A stretch of DNA of 57,523 nucleotides from positions 1 to 57,523 of IMG/VR virus record IMGVR_UViG_3300032268_001051; one strand, given 5' to 3'. The DNA comes from a virus. The position numbers and the translations under genes were made by a program. This document shows, piece after piece, positions 26,401 to 33,796 of the stretch. The notes under the pieces are model-generated. The model made no database searches and was not told where the DNA came from. It was given only the letters and a program-made list of their open reading frames with translations. Every line of letters starts with the position of its first letter. Position 1 is the stretch's first letter.

Positions 26401-28461
26401 AACAATTTTCCAAGTTATAGAACCTGTTCTTTGTGTGTTAGTGTAGGTATAAACCGGTTCAGGTCTTCCTAAGAAATCTGTTGATTTCCAGTTAGCACTC
26501 ACAGACTCGTTAAATGTTAAACCATATGGTGGGAACCACATGACTCTACCACTATTAGGACCTCTCTCACATATTGGCAATTCCGAAACACTGAACCCTG
26601 GTGTTGCAGATGTTCTCCAAGCTAAATTTTCAAGTGAGAACATATATTTTTTAGCATAAGATACACCATTAGCGGTATCGTTAACTAAGTTAGTTGAATC
26701 TTGTCCACCCTCTCTTTTGTTCGGAGCGATATTCAAGTTGTATGTTGAGTCCATTACAGAGTATGCAAACTTTCTACCTTGAGTTGTCATACCATCTGTC
26801 TTCTGTAAGTCATTATACTGAAGATATGGAATATCTTTAGCAAAAACTCTACAATATTCTGTTCCAACCTCTTGTCCGATTGCTCCTGTATAAGTTAAAA
26901 CTCTCGAACCTTTAGTCATCTCATTATACCCATCGTGGAATACCTTACTGACTTGGTCAATTGCATTACCAACGTGTTGTAATCTTCTACCACCTTGTGG
27001 TTGGCTATCGATGATTCTTTGAGTATCATCCATAATAGAACCTTGTCTGAACTCTATGTTTGTTGATTCAGTGCTATTATAAGAAGATGGCTTGAAGTCT
27101 TGGTCTTGGTCAGTAATCTCACCACCAATACCAACTTTCTTACCAGCATTACCTTTATATTTTGGAGAAACCCATGTAAACCCACCTTCAATACCACCAC
27201 CATTACTGTATGTTGGTCCATTGGCAGCAAGTTTAATTTCTCTACTAACACCTTCATATAGTTGAGCTAACTCCGAGGGTCCATAAACAGGAGCTTCTTG
27301 CTCTTGACCATAGGAGTTTACAGGTATATCACCTCCTGGTGAGAATACTCTTGATGGGTCTGAAGTTATCGAACCAACATAGAAATTACTATTTGATTCA
27401 ACTGTTCCAACCAAAGCTCCGGCAAGTCTGTCGAATATTGTTCTTTGGTAATTCGGCTTGTATTTGTTGTAATCTATATTATCGAATAATCTAGACTTCT
27501 GACCACCACCTGTATTGTTCAAAAATAATTGAGACCCAGATTTGTCAGCTCCAACTAATCTATTAAAGAATCGACCAACCGTAGACCTTCTGAATGCATT
27601 GTTCAGTTGTTGTATTGTTGTTGGTTGTCTTTGATTAATTGATGGGTCAAAGTAAGAACCAGGAATAGTTGAGACAGGAATAATACTACCACCAAGTCTT
27701 AACGCAAAATCAGTTGCCGCCAATATTGGATTTGCAGGAACTGTAATCTGATAGTTTGGTTCTATTAATGGAACCCTTCCTGTAATAAGATTAAGAATGT
27801 CAGTTCCACCTCTTACGTTGAAAGCATTTACTCTTCCTATTGTATTTTGTCTAATACCCGTGGCAATTCTTCTTTGAAATTCCGCTCTAAGCGTTTCCGC
27901 TCCTAACTTAGCAATAAACGAATCCTGAGATAAAAGTCCGTTAGAACCTGTTGGGTCTGGTGATAATAAAATCGATACAGGACTATACGTCGATGGGACG
28001 AAGGTTGTTGGGTATGGTTGGTTGTTTGATGTGTTAGTTGTAGGTGGTCTATTAATCGATTCAAAGAATGGAGCACTGTCTAAAGGTAGTTCTCCTCCAT
28101 TTGAAAACACGTTGAGTGGTTTCCACTTTTGTGACTCAAGTGCCGATTGACCTACAATGTTTGCATCTTGGTATCCATATTCACCTTCGTTTGATTTTGT
28201 ATTTTGTAAATTACCAGTGTCGGATGCCGGTTGGAATCCGCCCTCAGCACCATATCTATTGAGTGGGTATAATTTGTTGGCTAAACTCGGTTCATCTATT
28301 AAAACATCAGGAGTATCTAAAACGGCTCTATCTGATTGAATATACTCGTAGTTGGTTGGTGGCGTAGTTCTACTTGGAGACTTTGCATATGGTGCTAAGT
28401 TCTTTGTAATAAGTTTTTTTCTAAACCCTTCGGAACTAATTAAATCTAACGGACTACCCAT
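23482..28461 (-). CDS. Large baseplate/hub protein with an embedded OmpA-like domain
   Basis: The 1659-residue protein is structural by context (between tape measure and gp53). Residues about 634-700 (MWFPPYGLTFNESVSANW, then TGSITWKIVVDHPS) recall tube-initiator or LysM-bearing tube proteins of contractile injection systems. Residues about 865-980 look like an OmpA C-terminal domain: TITLEGSASAAGKSPYN, NLTLSERRIDSVIKFF and a late RRVSIS strand. OmpA-like domains bind diaminopimelate in peptidoglycan, so this part could grip the cell wall. The N-terminal 500 residues are Asn/Gly/Pro-rich and C-terminal parts are coiled. Assignment to a specific T4 protein is not possible. Confidence 0.75.
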   Translation of the reverse strand: MGSPLDLISSEGFRKKLITKNLAPYAKSPSRTTPPTNYEYIQSDRAVLDTPDVLIDEPSLANKLYPLNRYGAEGGFQPASDTGNLQNTKSNEGEYGYQDANIVGQSALESQKWKPLNVFSNGGELPLDSAPFFESINRPPTTNTSNNQPYPTTFVPSTYSPVSILLSPDPTGSNGLLSQDSFIAKLGAETLRAEFQRRIATGIRQNTIGRVNAFNVRGGTDILNLITGRVPLIEPNYQITVPANPILAATDFALRLGGSIIPVSTIPGSYFDPSINQRQPTTIQQLNNAFRRSTVGRFFNRLVGADKSGSQLFLNNTGGGQKSRLFDNIDYNKYKPNYQRTIFDRLAGALVGTVESNSNFYVGSITSDPSRVFSPGGDIPVNSYGQEQEAPVYGPSELAQLYEGVSREIKLAANGPTYSNGGGIEGGFTWVSPKYKGNAGKKVGIGGEITDQDQDFKPSSYNSTESTNIEFRQGSIMDDTQRIIDSQPQGGRRLQHVGNAIDQVSKVFHDGYNEMTKGSRVLTYTGAIGQEVGTEYCRVFAKDIPYLQYNDLQKTDGMTTQGRKFAYSVMDSTYNLNIAPNKREGGQDSTNLVNDTANGVSYAKKYMFSLENLAWRTSATPGFSVSELPICERGPNSGRVMWFPPYGLTFNESVSANWKSTDFLGRPEPVYTYTNTQRTGSITWKIVVDHPSVLNIIVNKVLSNETNKNRVNSILESFFAGCRKYDLYELAKKYYTVAPGELNELQQIINSGDLSKEQLGFIRDTVATGKDNSGNQATLVAEPSQNTPSDDLKQFQNFSLYFPNNDPVQGNISTYPSYYSIYTAQSGSTEYSKPDLQQFFGNVVAKNYDEVKDNFFVQLASTLENNPNKIVTITLEGSASAAGKSPYNLTLSERRIDSVIKFFESDPALKKLINIGRIKFRQVPKGENANAKRWDTKEGKFVETSFSCSDSNDSETANNNSQIYSLDAMGCRRVSISSIVATTGVPNQQPAQPTQPSGGPGNEPLRPINAQNIETKIRKPDNITKRVLRTLLSECDYFETIKEETPMVYDSLREKLKFFQPAFHSTTPEGLNSRLTFLQQCMRPGDTIPTVKEIDGKQELQFNDAVNTAFGAPPVLVLRIGDFYNTKIIPDGLQISYESLDINPEGIGIQPMIANVTMSFKFVGGSGLKESIDKLQNALTFNYYANTEMWDDRADVTDDSLKVLDKEFLQLVNQAAVPTVNQAPNLNGQSNENTIGDKITTVITASGETGTVSYQQFMDNLVSTTQTYFQTVVNKSKDALNQYNNAILQNWSTARIYTKGNFLVTPSEEVYLFGKPDSIQQIIDKVTNDFIGNIESTTESTQDPFMFFITRPQKQFNEKAIRELRKNFVQYVKNKKGTFQNGLTKINQDMVNAEQTYLQFISRANTAPYNTGSGTQLDGLQQKNGNLRLYKTSGTTQVAAGGPATTLIEMVDDITKIKTNLNEFYVLTTTSSQFNYQGNSYNGYLVYGETKENTTAKALESVIFNQYSKDPKFVSLPLKREYMLLSNDLKSENYQTFKNALIGNIINNDKLLGTAGSNTNISQEFDAYWLSQAKPLFDQENALTQAFLNEMETNKLKNFIKYTPFPSKTRLFNYELNTNPSDNEKNLIKALGATTNQSTNKTTWNDPQGSIFISKIKLN

Positions 28462-28473
28462 TAATTGTTTTTC

Positions 28474-28484
28474 TTATAAATAGG
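28474..28484 (-). promoter_or_regulatory. TATTTATA promoter-like motif before the 1659-residue gene
   Basis: CCTATTTATAA lies 12 nt upstream of the ATG at 28461 in the short gap after the tape measure gene. It belongs to the recurring motif set. Confidence 0.55.
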
Positions 28485-28498
28485 TTATTCCTATTTTT

Positions 28499-30388
28499 TT
28501 ATCTGATTCTACCAGGAGTTATCTTGGATTGTTCTGTAACGATTTCAAAAATTCGTTCTTTCAATGTTACCGAACCTTTACTTAAAATTTCTTCAATTAT
28601 CTTGGAATCAGCTCCTGTGGCTGTCACATTGATATCAATTTTTCCACTTATTGGTTTTACCTCTATTGTTTCGGTGACACTGGCTCCTCCTCCTCCTACT
28701 GCTCTACCCTTCCCTGTTGCTATAGTTTCCGCAGCTTTTGCGCTACCAAAAAGAAAGTCTGTATTTATTTTTGTTCCAGCCGACACGGCACTACCTAAAT
28801 CCAAAGGTTTGGGGCCTGCTTTTTTTATTTTTGTTTTCTTAGCGCTTTCCTCAAAGAAAGAAAAAAGTTGGTTTATTTTTTCATCGTTTATAGGTAAACT
28901 ACCCCCTTTGAGTTTCCCCAACATGTCAGTGAAACCATCTAAAACATCCCCTCCCATTTTCATGGCTTCACCTTTCAACTCGTCGAGAACCTCTTTTCTC
29001 TTTGTTGGGTCTGTCGTGGTAGCCAATTTTTTTTCAAGCTTTTCCATAGTATCTTGGAAATCTTGATTGAAATATGTTTCGGTTCCCTTTCTAACTCCAC
29101 CCCTTAACGCATCAGACCCCTTCGCAACACTACTTATCGCTGTTTTATTTCCAGTAATACCCCTCAGGATTTTTTCGTTAATTTCCTTGAGGTTTTGTAA
29201 CATGCTCTCCTGTGTATTCAACTGACTTCTCTGAACCGCTTCGATATCTTTTGGTCTAGTTTTTTCAGCTTCTAAGGTTGCCTTTAATTGTTCAGAGCTC
29301 AAGTCTGTCAACTTTTTATAGGATTCTTGTCCTTTATCGTCCACAACTTTGATTTCATAACCTCCTTTTTCCTTATTCATCCTCGACAGGTTAGCAATCA
29401 ACATTTGGTCGTCTTCACTGAACCCTGCAGCAAGTCCTGTTTTCTTTATGTCACCAATTCTTTTATCGAAATCCGCGGCAGATAACGCAGCTTCTCTCAT
29501 TGATTTAGCACTAACACCTGTTTGAGATTCCATTTCTCTAAGTGTCAAAATACCTTGAGGACTTATTTTGAATTGTTGTGCTGATTCATCGAAATATGTA
29601 AATTGTTTCGCAACATTAATTAAAGAGTTTTGTAAACCTGATGGGTCATTTATTGATTGATTCATCAACATGAATGGGTCCGTTAAATTTCCTGCAGAAA
29701 CACCCAATCTTTGGAATGCGGATGCCACCTCAATAGCTTTGTCTGGGTCCAATACTTTATCTGCCAACTCGAATGTTTCTTTCATATCGAATCTCAACAT
29801 AGATGCTTGAGCAGCCATTTTAGTTAATCCTTGAACCCCTCCTTCAAAATTGAATCTTGATAACTTATCTGTGTTAGAAACAACATCTTTCATTACTGTC
29901 GATGCGTTTACCCCGATACTATTTACGTAACTTATTGAGTCAACAACTTTTTCAGATATATCTGAATACATGATACCAACTTTTGCAAACTCATCAACAA
30001 GTTTAGTAACATCTTGACCTATAACTTTACTTGTTGCAAACAGTTCTTGTATATCATCTTTCGAAGCTATCAAATTTCTTCTTGACCCTTTTGCAATTCC
30101 ATCGATTGTTTTTCCTACATCTTCAAACTTTCCACCTAATCCAATAACTTCAGGAGAAACATCTGCAATTGCTTGCATCATTTCGTTAATTCTAGTTCTA
30201 CTACCGATGAACTCTTTGTTTAAGGTTTCAGCAGCGATTGTAATCTTATTAAGTTGATTTGGGATTTCCTTCAGTGGGTCCAAAATTCTTGTTGCCTCGT
30301 CTGTGAGGTTTTTCATAGCTGTTTGAATATCAGTAATACTACCAGCTAAGTTTGGGTCTGTTGTTCCTTGGGGAGTTGGGTCAAACAT
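28499..30388 (-). CDS. Tail tape measure protein (T4 gp29-like role)
   Basis: The 629-residue protein is largely helical, with repeated amphipathic heptads in the first 350 residues (for example KNLTDEATRILDPLKEIPNQ; DDIQELFATSKVIGQDVTKL) and a basic, Gly/Ala-rich C-terminus. It sits between the gp26-like hub gene and the baseplate operon, the usual tape-measure slot. The length is close to T4 gp29 (590), suggesting a tail of roughly T4 length (about 100 nm). No lysozyme or membrane-spanning domain is visible. The start follows a CTATTTATAG motif. The identification rests on composition and position rather than strong sequence identity. Confidence 0.75.
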   Translation of the reverse strand: MFDPTPQGTTDPNLAGSITDIQTAMKNLTDEATRILDPLKEIPNQLNKITIAAETLNKEFIGSRTRINEMMQAIADVSPEVIGLGGKFEDVGKTIDGIAKGSRRNLIASKDDIQELFATSKVIGQDVTKLVDEFAKVGIMYSDISEKVVDSISYVNSIGVNASTVMKDVVSNTDKLSRFNFEGGVQGLTKMAAQASMLRFDMKETFELADKVLDPDKAIEVASAFQRLGVSAGNLTDPFMLMNQSINDPSGLQNSLINVAKQFTYFDESAQQFKISPQGILTLREMESQTGVSAKSMREAALSAADFDKRIGDIKKTGLAAGFSEDDQMLIANLSRMNKEKGGYEIKVVDDKGQESYKKLTDLSSEQLKATLEAEKTRPKDIEAVQRSQLNTQESMLQNLKEINEKILRGITGNKTAISSVAKGSDALRGGVRKGTETYFNQDFQDTMEKLEKKLATTTDPTKRKEVLDELKGEAMKMGGDVLDGFTDMLGKLKGGSLPINDEKINQLFSFFEESAKKTKIKKAGPKPLDLGSAVSAGTKINTDFLFGSAKAAETIATGKGRAVGGGGASVTETIEVKPISGKIDINVTATGADSKIIEEILSKGSVTLKERIFEIVTEQSKITPGRIR

Positions 30389-30401
30389 AAATCAATTATT
30401 T

Positions 30402-30413
30402 CCTATAAATAGA
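30402..30413 (-). promoter_or_regulatory. TATTTATA promoter-like motif before the tape measure gene
   Basis: TCTATTTATAGG lies 13 nt upstream of the tape-measure ATG and immediately after the hairpin that ends the preceding small gene. Confidence 0.55.
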
Positions 30414-30414
30414 T

Positions 30415-30437
30415 AAAGGACTAAAATTTAGTCCTTT
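30415..30437 (-). terminator. Hairpin after the small gene upstream of the tape measure
   Basis: An 11-bp perfect inverted repeat (AAAGGACTAAA with TTTAGTCCTTT, 1-nt centre) overlaps the stop codon of the 59-residue gene. On the minus strand the descending arm ends in CCTTTATC, so the T-run is short. It probably ends or pauses transcription before the tape-measure promoter. Confidence 0.6.
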
Positions 30438-30607
30438 CTATTATTTTCTATCCATTTATCCAAGAGATATTTCCTCATAAAAATCGGCATTGAAATGAAA
30501 TCTTGGTATGTTATCTTAAGTAATGAGTTCAGGTAATAGAATTCATCTAGTTGTCCTTTCCTATAATCAGAAGAAAGGGCGAAAAAACTCAACCCCAAAA
30601 CCAACAT
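30428..30607 (-). CDS. Small tail-assembly-type protein overlapping the gp26-like gene
   Basis: This 59-residue frame (ATG at 30607) begins inside the 3' end of the gp26-like gene, overlaps it by 41 nt in another frame, and ends at a hairpin. The product contains DFISMPIFMRKYLLDKWIE, matching the short MP-x3-R-x2-L helical motif I associate with small proteins placed after gp26 in T4-like phages and with tail-assembly chaperones. Position directly before the tape measure supports a chaperone role. It could be made by reinitiation, or by a +1 slip at the TTT TTT CGC run in gp26. The function is inferred. Confidence 0.6.
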   Translation of the reverse strand: MLVLGLSFFALSSDYRKGQLDEFYYLNSLLKITYQDFISMPIFMRKYLLDKWIENNRKD

Positions 30608-31310
30608 TAACCGTTAGTCTATCTCCTGATGGGGCTATTACTTCTTTGAACATATTTAGTCTTGGTTCGTTCTCATTCATAAATGTTCTAATGTATTTGG
30701 AGTCAGCAATCGGCATTTGGTCAACAAATTTCGCAATTTCTCCTTTATCAGCGGAACCATCAATTTCAACAATCTGTCTTTGTAGTCTCCATGTTACTCT
30801 TGGCGCAACTCTACCCATAGGATACGAATCAACCATCTTAGTTATTTCATTTAATTCCCCATAAGTTAGTGGTTTTAACTTAATTGTAACTCCTGACCTT
30901 GGTAATGTTGTCACAAATGTTCCATCTTCTTGTGGGTCTTGACCTTTAATAATTGGTAGTGAATCAAGAATTACTTTGGTTGAGAATGACTTCTTTGTTG
31001 CCGGGTCTGTAAGGGTCAGGTCAATCTCGGGACCAAATGATGTGTTTCTCAAGAAGACCAAGATAGACTCAATGTCTCCCTCTAATAAATCATCTATTCT
31101 CACATCAGGTTCATATATTTTTGACCTTAATAATGTTGCAGTGATATCATCAGCCCCACCCATAAGAATGTTCTCATCGGATGCTGTTAGATAACCAACC
31201 TTGATTGATTTCTTTTTATTCTTATAAAACGCACCTTGAGATGGTAATGGAACCATGTCGTGTGGTAATGTAAAGTTTTCTTGACCGTAGTCTCTTGCTT
31301 GATTTTCCAT
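30567..31310 (-). CDS. Baseplate hub subunit, T4 gp26-like
   Basis: The 247-residue protein matches the T4 baseplate hub gp26 type. An N-terminal LPHDMVPLPSQGAFY segment leads into KKSIKVGYLTASDENILMG, the pattern of this family, followed by DDLLEGDIESILVFLRNTSF. In T4, gp26 (208 residues) helps assemble the central hub. It sits between the tail tube and the tape measure, separated from the tube gene by a terminator, and its last 41 nt overlap a small gene in another frame. It ends in TGA. Confidence 0.82.
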   Translation of the reverse strand: MENQARDYGQENFTLPHDMVPLPSQGAFYKNKKKSIKVGYLTASDENILMGGADDITATLLRSKIYEPDVRIDDLLEGDIESILVFLRNTSFGPEIDLTLTDPATKKSFSTKVILDSLPIIKGQDPQEDGTFVTTLPRSGVTIKLKPLTYGELNEITKMVDSYPMGRVAPRVTWRLQRQIVEIDGSADKGEIAKFVDQMPIADSKYIRTFMNENEPRLNMFKEVIAPSGDRLTVNVGFGVEFFRPFF

Positions 31311-31320
31311 ATAAAAAAAT

Positions 31321-31347
31321 AACCGTAAAGTTTATGTCTTTACGGTT
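31321..31347 (-). terminator. Terminator after the tail tube gene
   Basis: A perfect 10-bp stem (AACCGTAAAG with CTTTACGGTT, 7-nt loop) on the minus strand is followed by ATTTTTTTA. It lies about 35 nt after the tail-tube stop and just before the gp26 ATG, so strong tube transcription is cut off from the hub genes. Confidence 0.88.
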
Positions 31348-31369
31348 AAATATAGTTTCTGTTGATTTT

Positions 31370-31379
31370 TTATAAATAG
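31370..31379 (-). promoter_or_regulatory. TATTTATA motif between tail tube stop and terminator
   Basis: CTATTTATAA lies 3 nt after the tail-tube stop, upstream of the terminator and of gp26. If it starts transcription for gp26, the RNA would have to pass the hairpin at 31321, which would give attenuation. Confidence 0.4.
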
Positions 31380-31381
31380 TA

Positions 31382-31870
31382 TTAGTAAACCAATACACAA
31401 CGGTCAGGACGAAGACTGGCTGAAATGTCTGCCAAAGCGTCTGTATTGTAAGCTAACGTTCCGAAGTTCACACTCGTTAAGAATGTTCCGTATAGAATCC
31501 ACTTTTCTACTACCACACCTGTTGGGTCTAATAGTTCGAGGTCGATATCTCTTTTGTATCCCGCAGCATAACCCATACGACCTGTCACTGATTCAGCGTG
31601 TAAACGAACCCACTCCATTAGAGCTTGAGCCGCTGACGGTCCAATTGGGTCTCTGAATTTAACAGGAATCTCATCCCAGTTAAATCTTCCTGCTACATAT
31701 GTAGAAGTGTTTAAAAATTGAATCTCTGTAGATGCGATTTTGATTGACGGTCTAGAAGTTGATTCTACGAACCATTCATTAATACCCAAACTTGAGGGAA
31801 ATCTCATGATGAATCGATTCTGACGTTTCGGTTCGTAAGGTATCGGCATTTTCATTAATAAATCAGCCAT
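31382..31870 (-). CDS. Tail tube protein, T4 gp19-like
   Basis: The 162-residue protein equals T4 gp19 (163) in length and shows its pattern. The N-terminal PKRQNRFIMRFPSSLGINEW is followed by STSRPSIKIASTEIQFLNTS, WDEIPVKFRDPIGPSAAQAL and DLELLDPTGVVVEKW. It stacks as hexameric rings to form the inner tail tube through which DNA passes. The gene has its own promoter-like element about 35 nt upstream and its own terminator, as expected for a protein made in more than a hundred copies per virion. Confidence 0.93.
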   Translation of the reverse strand: MADLLMKMPIPYEPKRQNRFIMRFPSSLGINEWFVESTSRPSIKIASTEIQFLNTSTYVAGRFNWDEIPVKFRDPIGPSAAQALMEWVRLHAESVTGRMGYAAGYKRDIDLELLDPTGVVVEKWILYGTFLTSVNFGTLAYNTDALADISASLRPDRCVLVY

Positions 31871-31904
31871 GTTATATTAGTTTTTGTTTTTTTCTTGTTT
31901 ATAT

Positions 31905-31919
31905 GTTATAAATATAGTC
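31905..31919 (-). promoter_or_regulatory. Promoter for the tail tube gene
   Basis: GACTATATTTATAAC lies about 35 nt upstream of the tail-tube ATG. The ACTATATTTATAA core is identical to that of the gp32 promoter, the other gene here expected to be strongly expressed. Confidence 0.6.
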
Positions 31920-31966
31920 TTGTGTAAAAATATATTACTTTACTTTTTTTTCTAAAAGAATATTCT

Positions 31967-32797
31967 TTATTTAACTTCCTTTTTAATTCCTCCAGCTGTA
32001 GAATAAGTCTTAACTAGATTATCTGGTTTATCTTTAAAGTGTTTACTCATTACTTCTACGTTTTTAGGGTCATCGTCTGAAAATCCTATAACTGGTTTAG
32101 CTGGAACGAATTTATTACCTATATCTTTTTTAAGAAATGCTTTCTTATTTAATACTGCAGCCATTCCTTTAATATAACTCACAAAATCATCCATCGCAAT
32201 AACCTTTAATTCTTCAGGACTTGCGGCACCCTTATCGTCACCAAAAGAAACGGGGTGGTATTTGTTGAGTTCTAAATAAGACTTGATTAAATCATCATCA
32301 CTCATTTCTCCCTCATCGACGAACGACCTATATTTTCTAAGGTTCTTCAGAAGACTCTCCTTACTTATACCATTGAAATCATTTATAATGTAATTGTAGA
32401 CAGCTTCTTTCAGTGTGTTGGGGTTGTGACCTCTTGCTGTGATGATGGCAAATATTGAACCATTATTAATTGCTTCTCTAAAATCGTCGAACGCTGGTCC
32501 AAGTTTGGCTTTCATTGAGTCAACCAAAAATTGTTTGTCTCCTTCAGTTCTAAAGTTTCTGAATGGATTGTCAGCAAACCCTACAATAGTTTTACCTTTA
32601 TATTCTACTGGACCCTTACCTATTTCACTTCTATATTCTGCAAAGTCTTCTGTGCTCATTCCAAACTCTTCACCATCATCTGTCTTAAGGATAATTTTCG
32701 TTGGCATGTGAACAATATTATCGTCCCAATCGAACGCATAATATTTCATATCTGGACTATTAGGTTCTTTGAAACCTTCTTTTATAAATCTTAACAT
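31967..32797 (-). CDS. HAD-superfamily phosphatase-like protein
   Basis: The 276-residue protein has haloacid-dehalogenase motifs: motif I YAFDWDDN (nucleophile Asp, with Asp also at the +3 position), motif II FAIITARG (Thr), candidate Lys in the FLKKDIG region and motif IV IGFSDDDPKN. This supports a phosphohydrolase fold. The substrate is unknown. The start at 32797 is 2-3 nt from a GATATTTATATA motif, which favours it over an internal ATG 16 codons in. The short N-terminal extension MLRFIKEGFKEPNSPD resembles a targeting peptide. The gene lies between tail genes, where an enzyme is not expected. Confidence 0.75.
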   Translation of the reverse strand: MLRFIKEGFKEPNSPDMKYYAFDWDDNIVHMPTKIILKTDDGEEFGMSTEDFAEYRSEIGKGPVEYKGKTIVGFADNPFRNFRTEGDKQFLVDSMKAKLGPAFDDFREAINNGSIFAIITARGHNPNTLKEAVYNYIINDFNGISKESLLKNLRKYRSFVDEGEMSDDDLIKSYLELNKYHPVSFGDDKGAASPEELKVIAMDDFVSYIKGMAAVLNKKAFLKKDIGNKFVPAKPVIGFSDDDPKNVEVMSKHFKDKPDNLVKTYSTAGGIKKEVK

Positions 32798-32799
32798 AT

Positions 32800-32811
32800 T
32801 ATATAAATATC
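32800..32811 (-). promoter_or_regulatory. TATTTATA promoter-like motif before the HAD gene
   Basis: GATATTTATATA lies 2 nt upstream of the ATG in an 18-nt gap, one of the tightest spacings in the window. It implies a nearly leaderless message if it acts as a promoter. Confidence 0.5.
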
Positions 32812-32815
32812 ATCT

Positions 32816-33724
32816 TTATAGTTCTTCATCAGGACTTAGAACCCCTCTTTTAGCTCTCTTGATAACTGATTTAACCTCTGGTTTATTAACCTTAACATCA
32901 ACTTTGTCTACAGTTTTTGTTGGTGTAGTTTCCTTATTGTAATTTAACGACAATATTTTCCTTCTAATATCATCAGCTTCTGAGTTTGAAATGGGTTTAT
33001 TATTCGGGTCTACCACATCGATTTTTGATGGTGTTGTAGGTTCTTTAACCTCTGGTTCCGATATAGTCTTCTCCGTTGATTTAGATTGTGGTGTAATCAC
33101 TTTATCGGTAAGAGATAATTTCCAATCTTCTTTGACTTTATCCCAACTTTCACCATTCATCAATCTTGTAATCGCCGTAGGTCTGTATTTCCAAATGTTT
33201 TTGTAGTTGTCATTGTAGTCCATACTTGAATACTGATTGTCCATGACACGCATATAATCATAATAGTGATAGTCAATGAACGTGCAATTCTTTTTGATAA
33301 CGTTGATTGCGTTTTGAACATTTGGGTCTTTCAATGGTTTCCCTACAACATCTCCTCTACTTATGGAAGGGTCAATCGCATTTGCCAAACCTGCTATAAA
33401 CTTCATTTTGTAAGGTATACTTGTGTCTGATTGAAAGCAAAAAGAATAAATTTGAGCCTTCATTAGGTCGAACATATTATTCCAACAATCGAAACCGATT
33501 GTATCTTTAACATAATTCTTCATCACCCCCACCATTTCATCACCCGAGTATTTTTTACCTACGATTTTTCCGCCACTCATATACGAAAAAACTGATTCTA
33601 TGTCTGAAATTGCTTTAATTGCAGATTGTGGAATGGAGAATGACGAAGACTGTTCATTTACTAACCCATACATTCCACGGATTGTATTAATTTCAGATTC
33701 ACTAATAATCAATTTTTTTCCCAT
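32816..33724 (-). CDS. Unknown protein with [IL]SE-type N-terminal peptide
   Basis: The 302-residue protein opens MGKKLIISESEINTIRGMYG and then LVNEQ. It has a helical, Tyr- and Asp-rich middle (about 40-200) containing four cysteines, and a long Lys/Pro/Thr/Glu-rich low-complexity tail (about 205-302). No enzyme motif is recognised. The N-terminus resembles those of the genes at 15450 and 38332, suggesting a shared sorting or cleavage signal. It is between sheath and tail tube. A head-internal or injected protein is a guess from the signal only. Confidence 0.65.
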   Translation of the reverse strand: MGKKLIISESEINTIRGMYGLVNEQSSSFSIPQSAIKAISDIESVFSYMSGGKIVGKKYSGDEMVGVMKNYVKDTIGFDCWNNMFDLMKAQIYSFCFQSDTSIPYKMKFIAGLANAIDPSISRGDVVGKPLKDPNVQNAINVIKKNCTFIDYHYYDYMRVMDNQYSSMDYNDNYKNIWKYRPTAITRLMNGESWDKVKEDWKLSLTDKVITPQSKSTEKTISEPEVKEPTTPSKIDVVDPNNKPISNSEADDIRRKILSLNYNKETTPTKTVDKVDVKVNKPEVKSVIKRAKRGVLSPDEEL

Positions 33725-33726
33725 AA

Positions 33727-33738
33727 CATATAAATACC
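33727..33738 (-). promoter_or_regulatory. TATTTATA promoter-like motif before the 302-residue gene
   Basis: GGTATTTATATG lies 2 nt upstream of the ATG at 33724 and directly follows the sheath terminator on the minus strand, which supports a role as a fresh transcription start. Confidence 0.55.
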
Positions 33739-33750
33739 TTTATTAAACAA

Positions 33751-33777
33751 AAATCCCCCATTTGTGGTGGGGGATTT
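33751..33777 (-). terminator. Terminator after the tail sheath gene
   Basis: A 10-bp perfect stem (AAATCCCCCA with TGGGGGATTT, 7-nt loop) on the minus strand is followed by TTGTTTAAT. It lies 19 nt after the sheath stop. Confidence 0.88.
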
Positions 33778-33796
33778 CGAAATACTGTAATTAGTA

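Noticed and set aside
28524-29066. 180-codon open frame on the plus strand opposite the tape measure
   Set aside because: It lies entirely antisense to a well-supported gene, has a composition explained by the complementary Lys/Gly-rich coding, and has no motif or promoter of its own.
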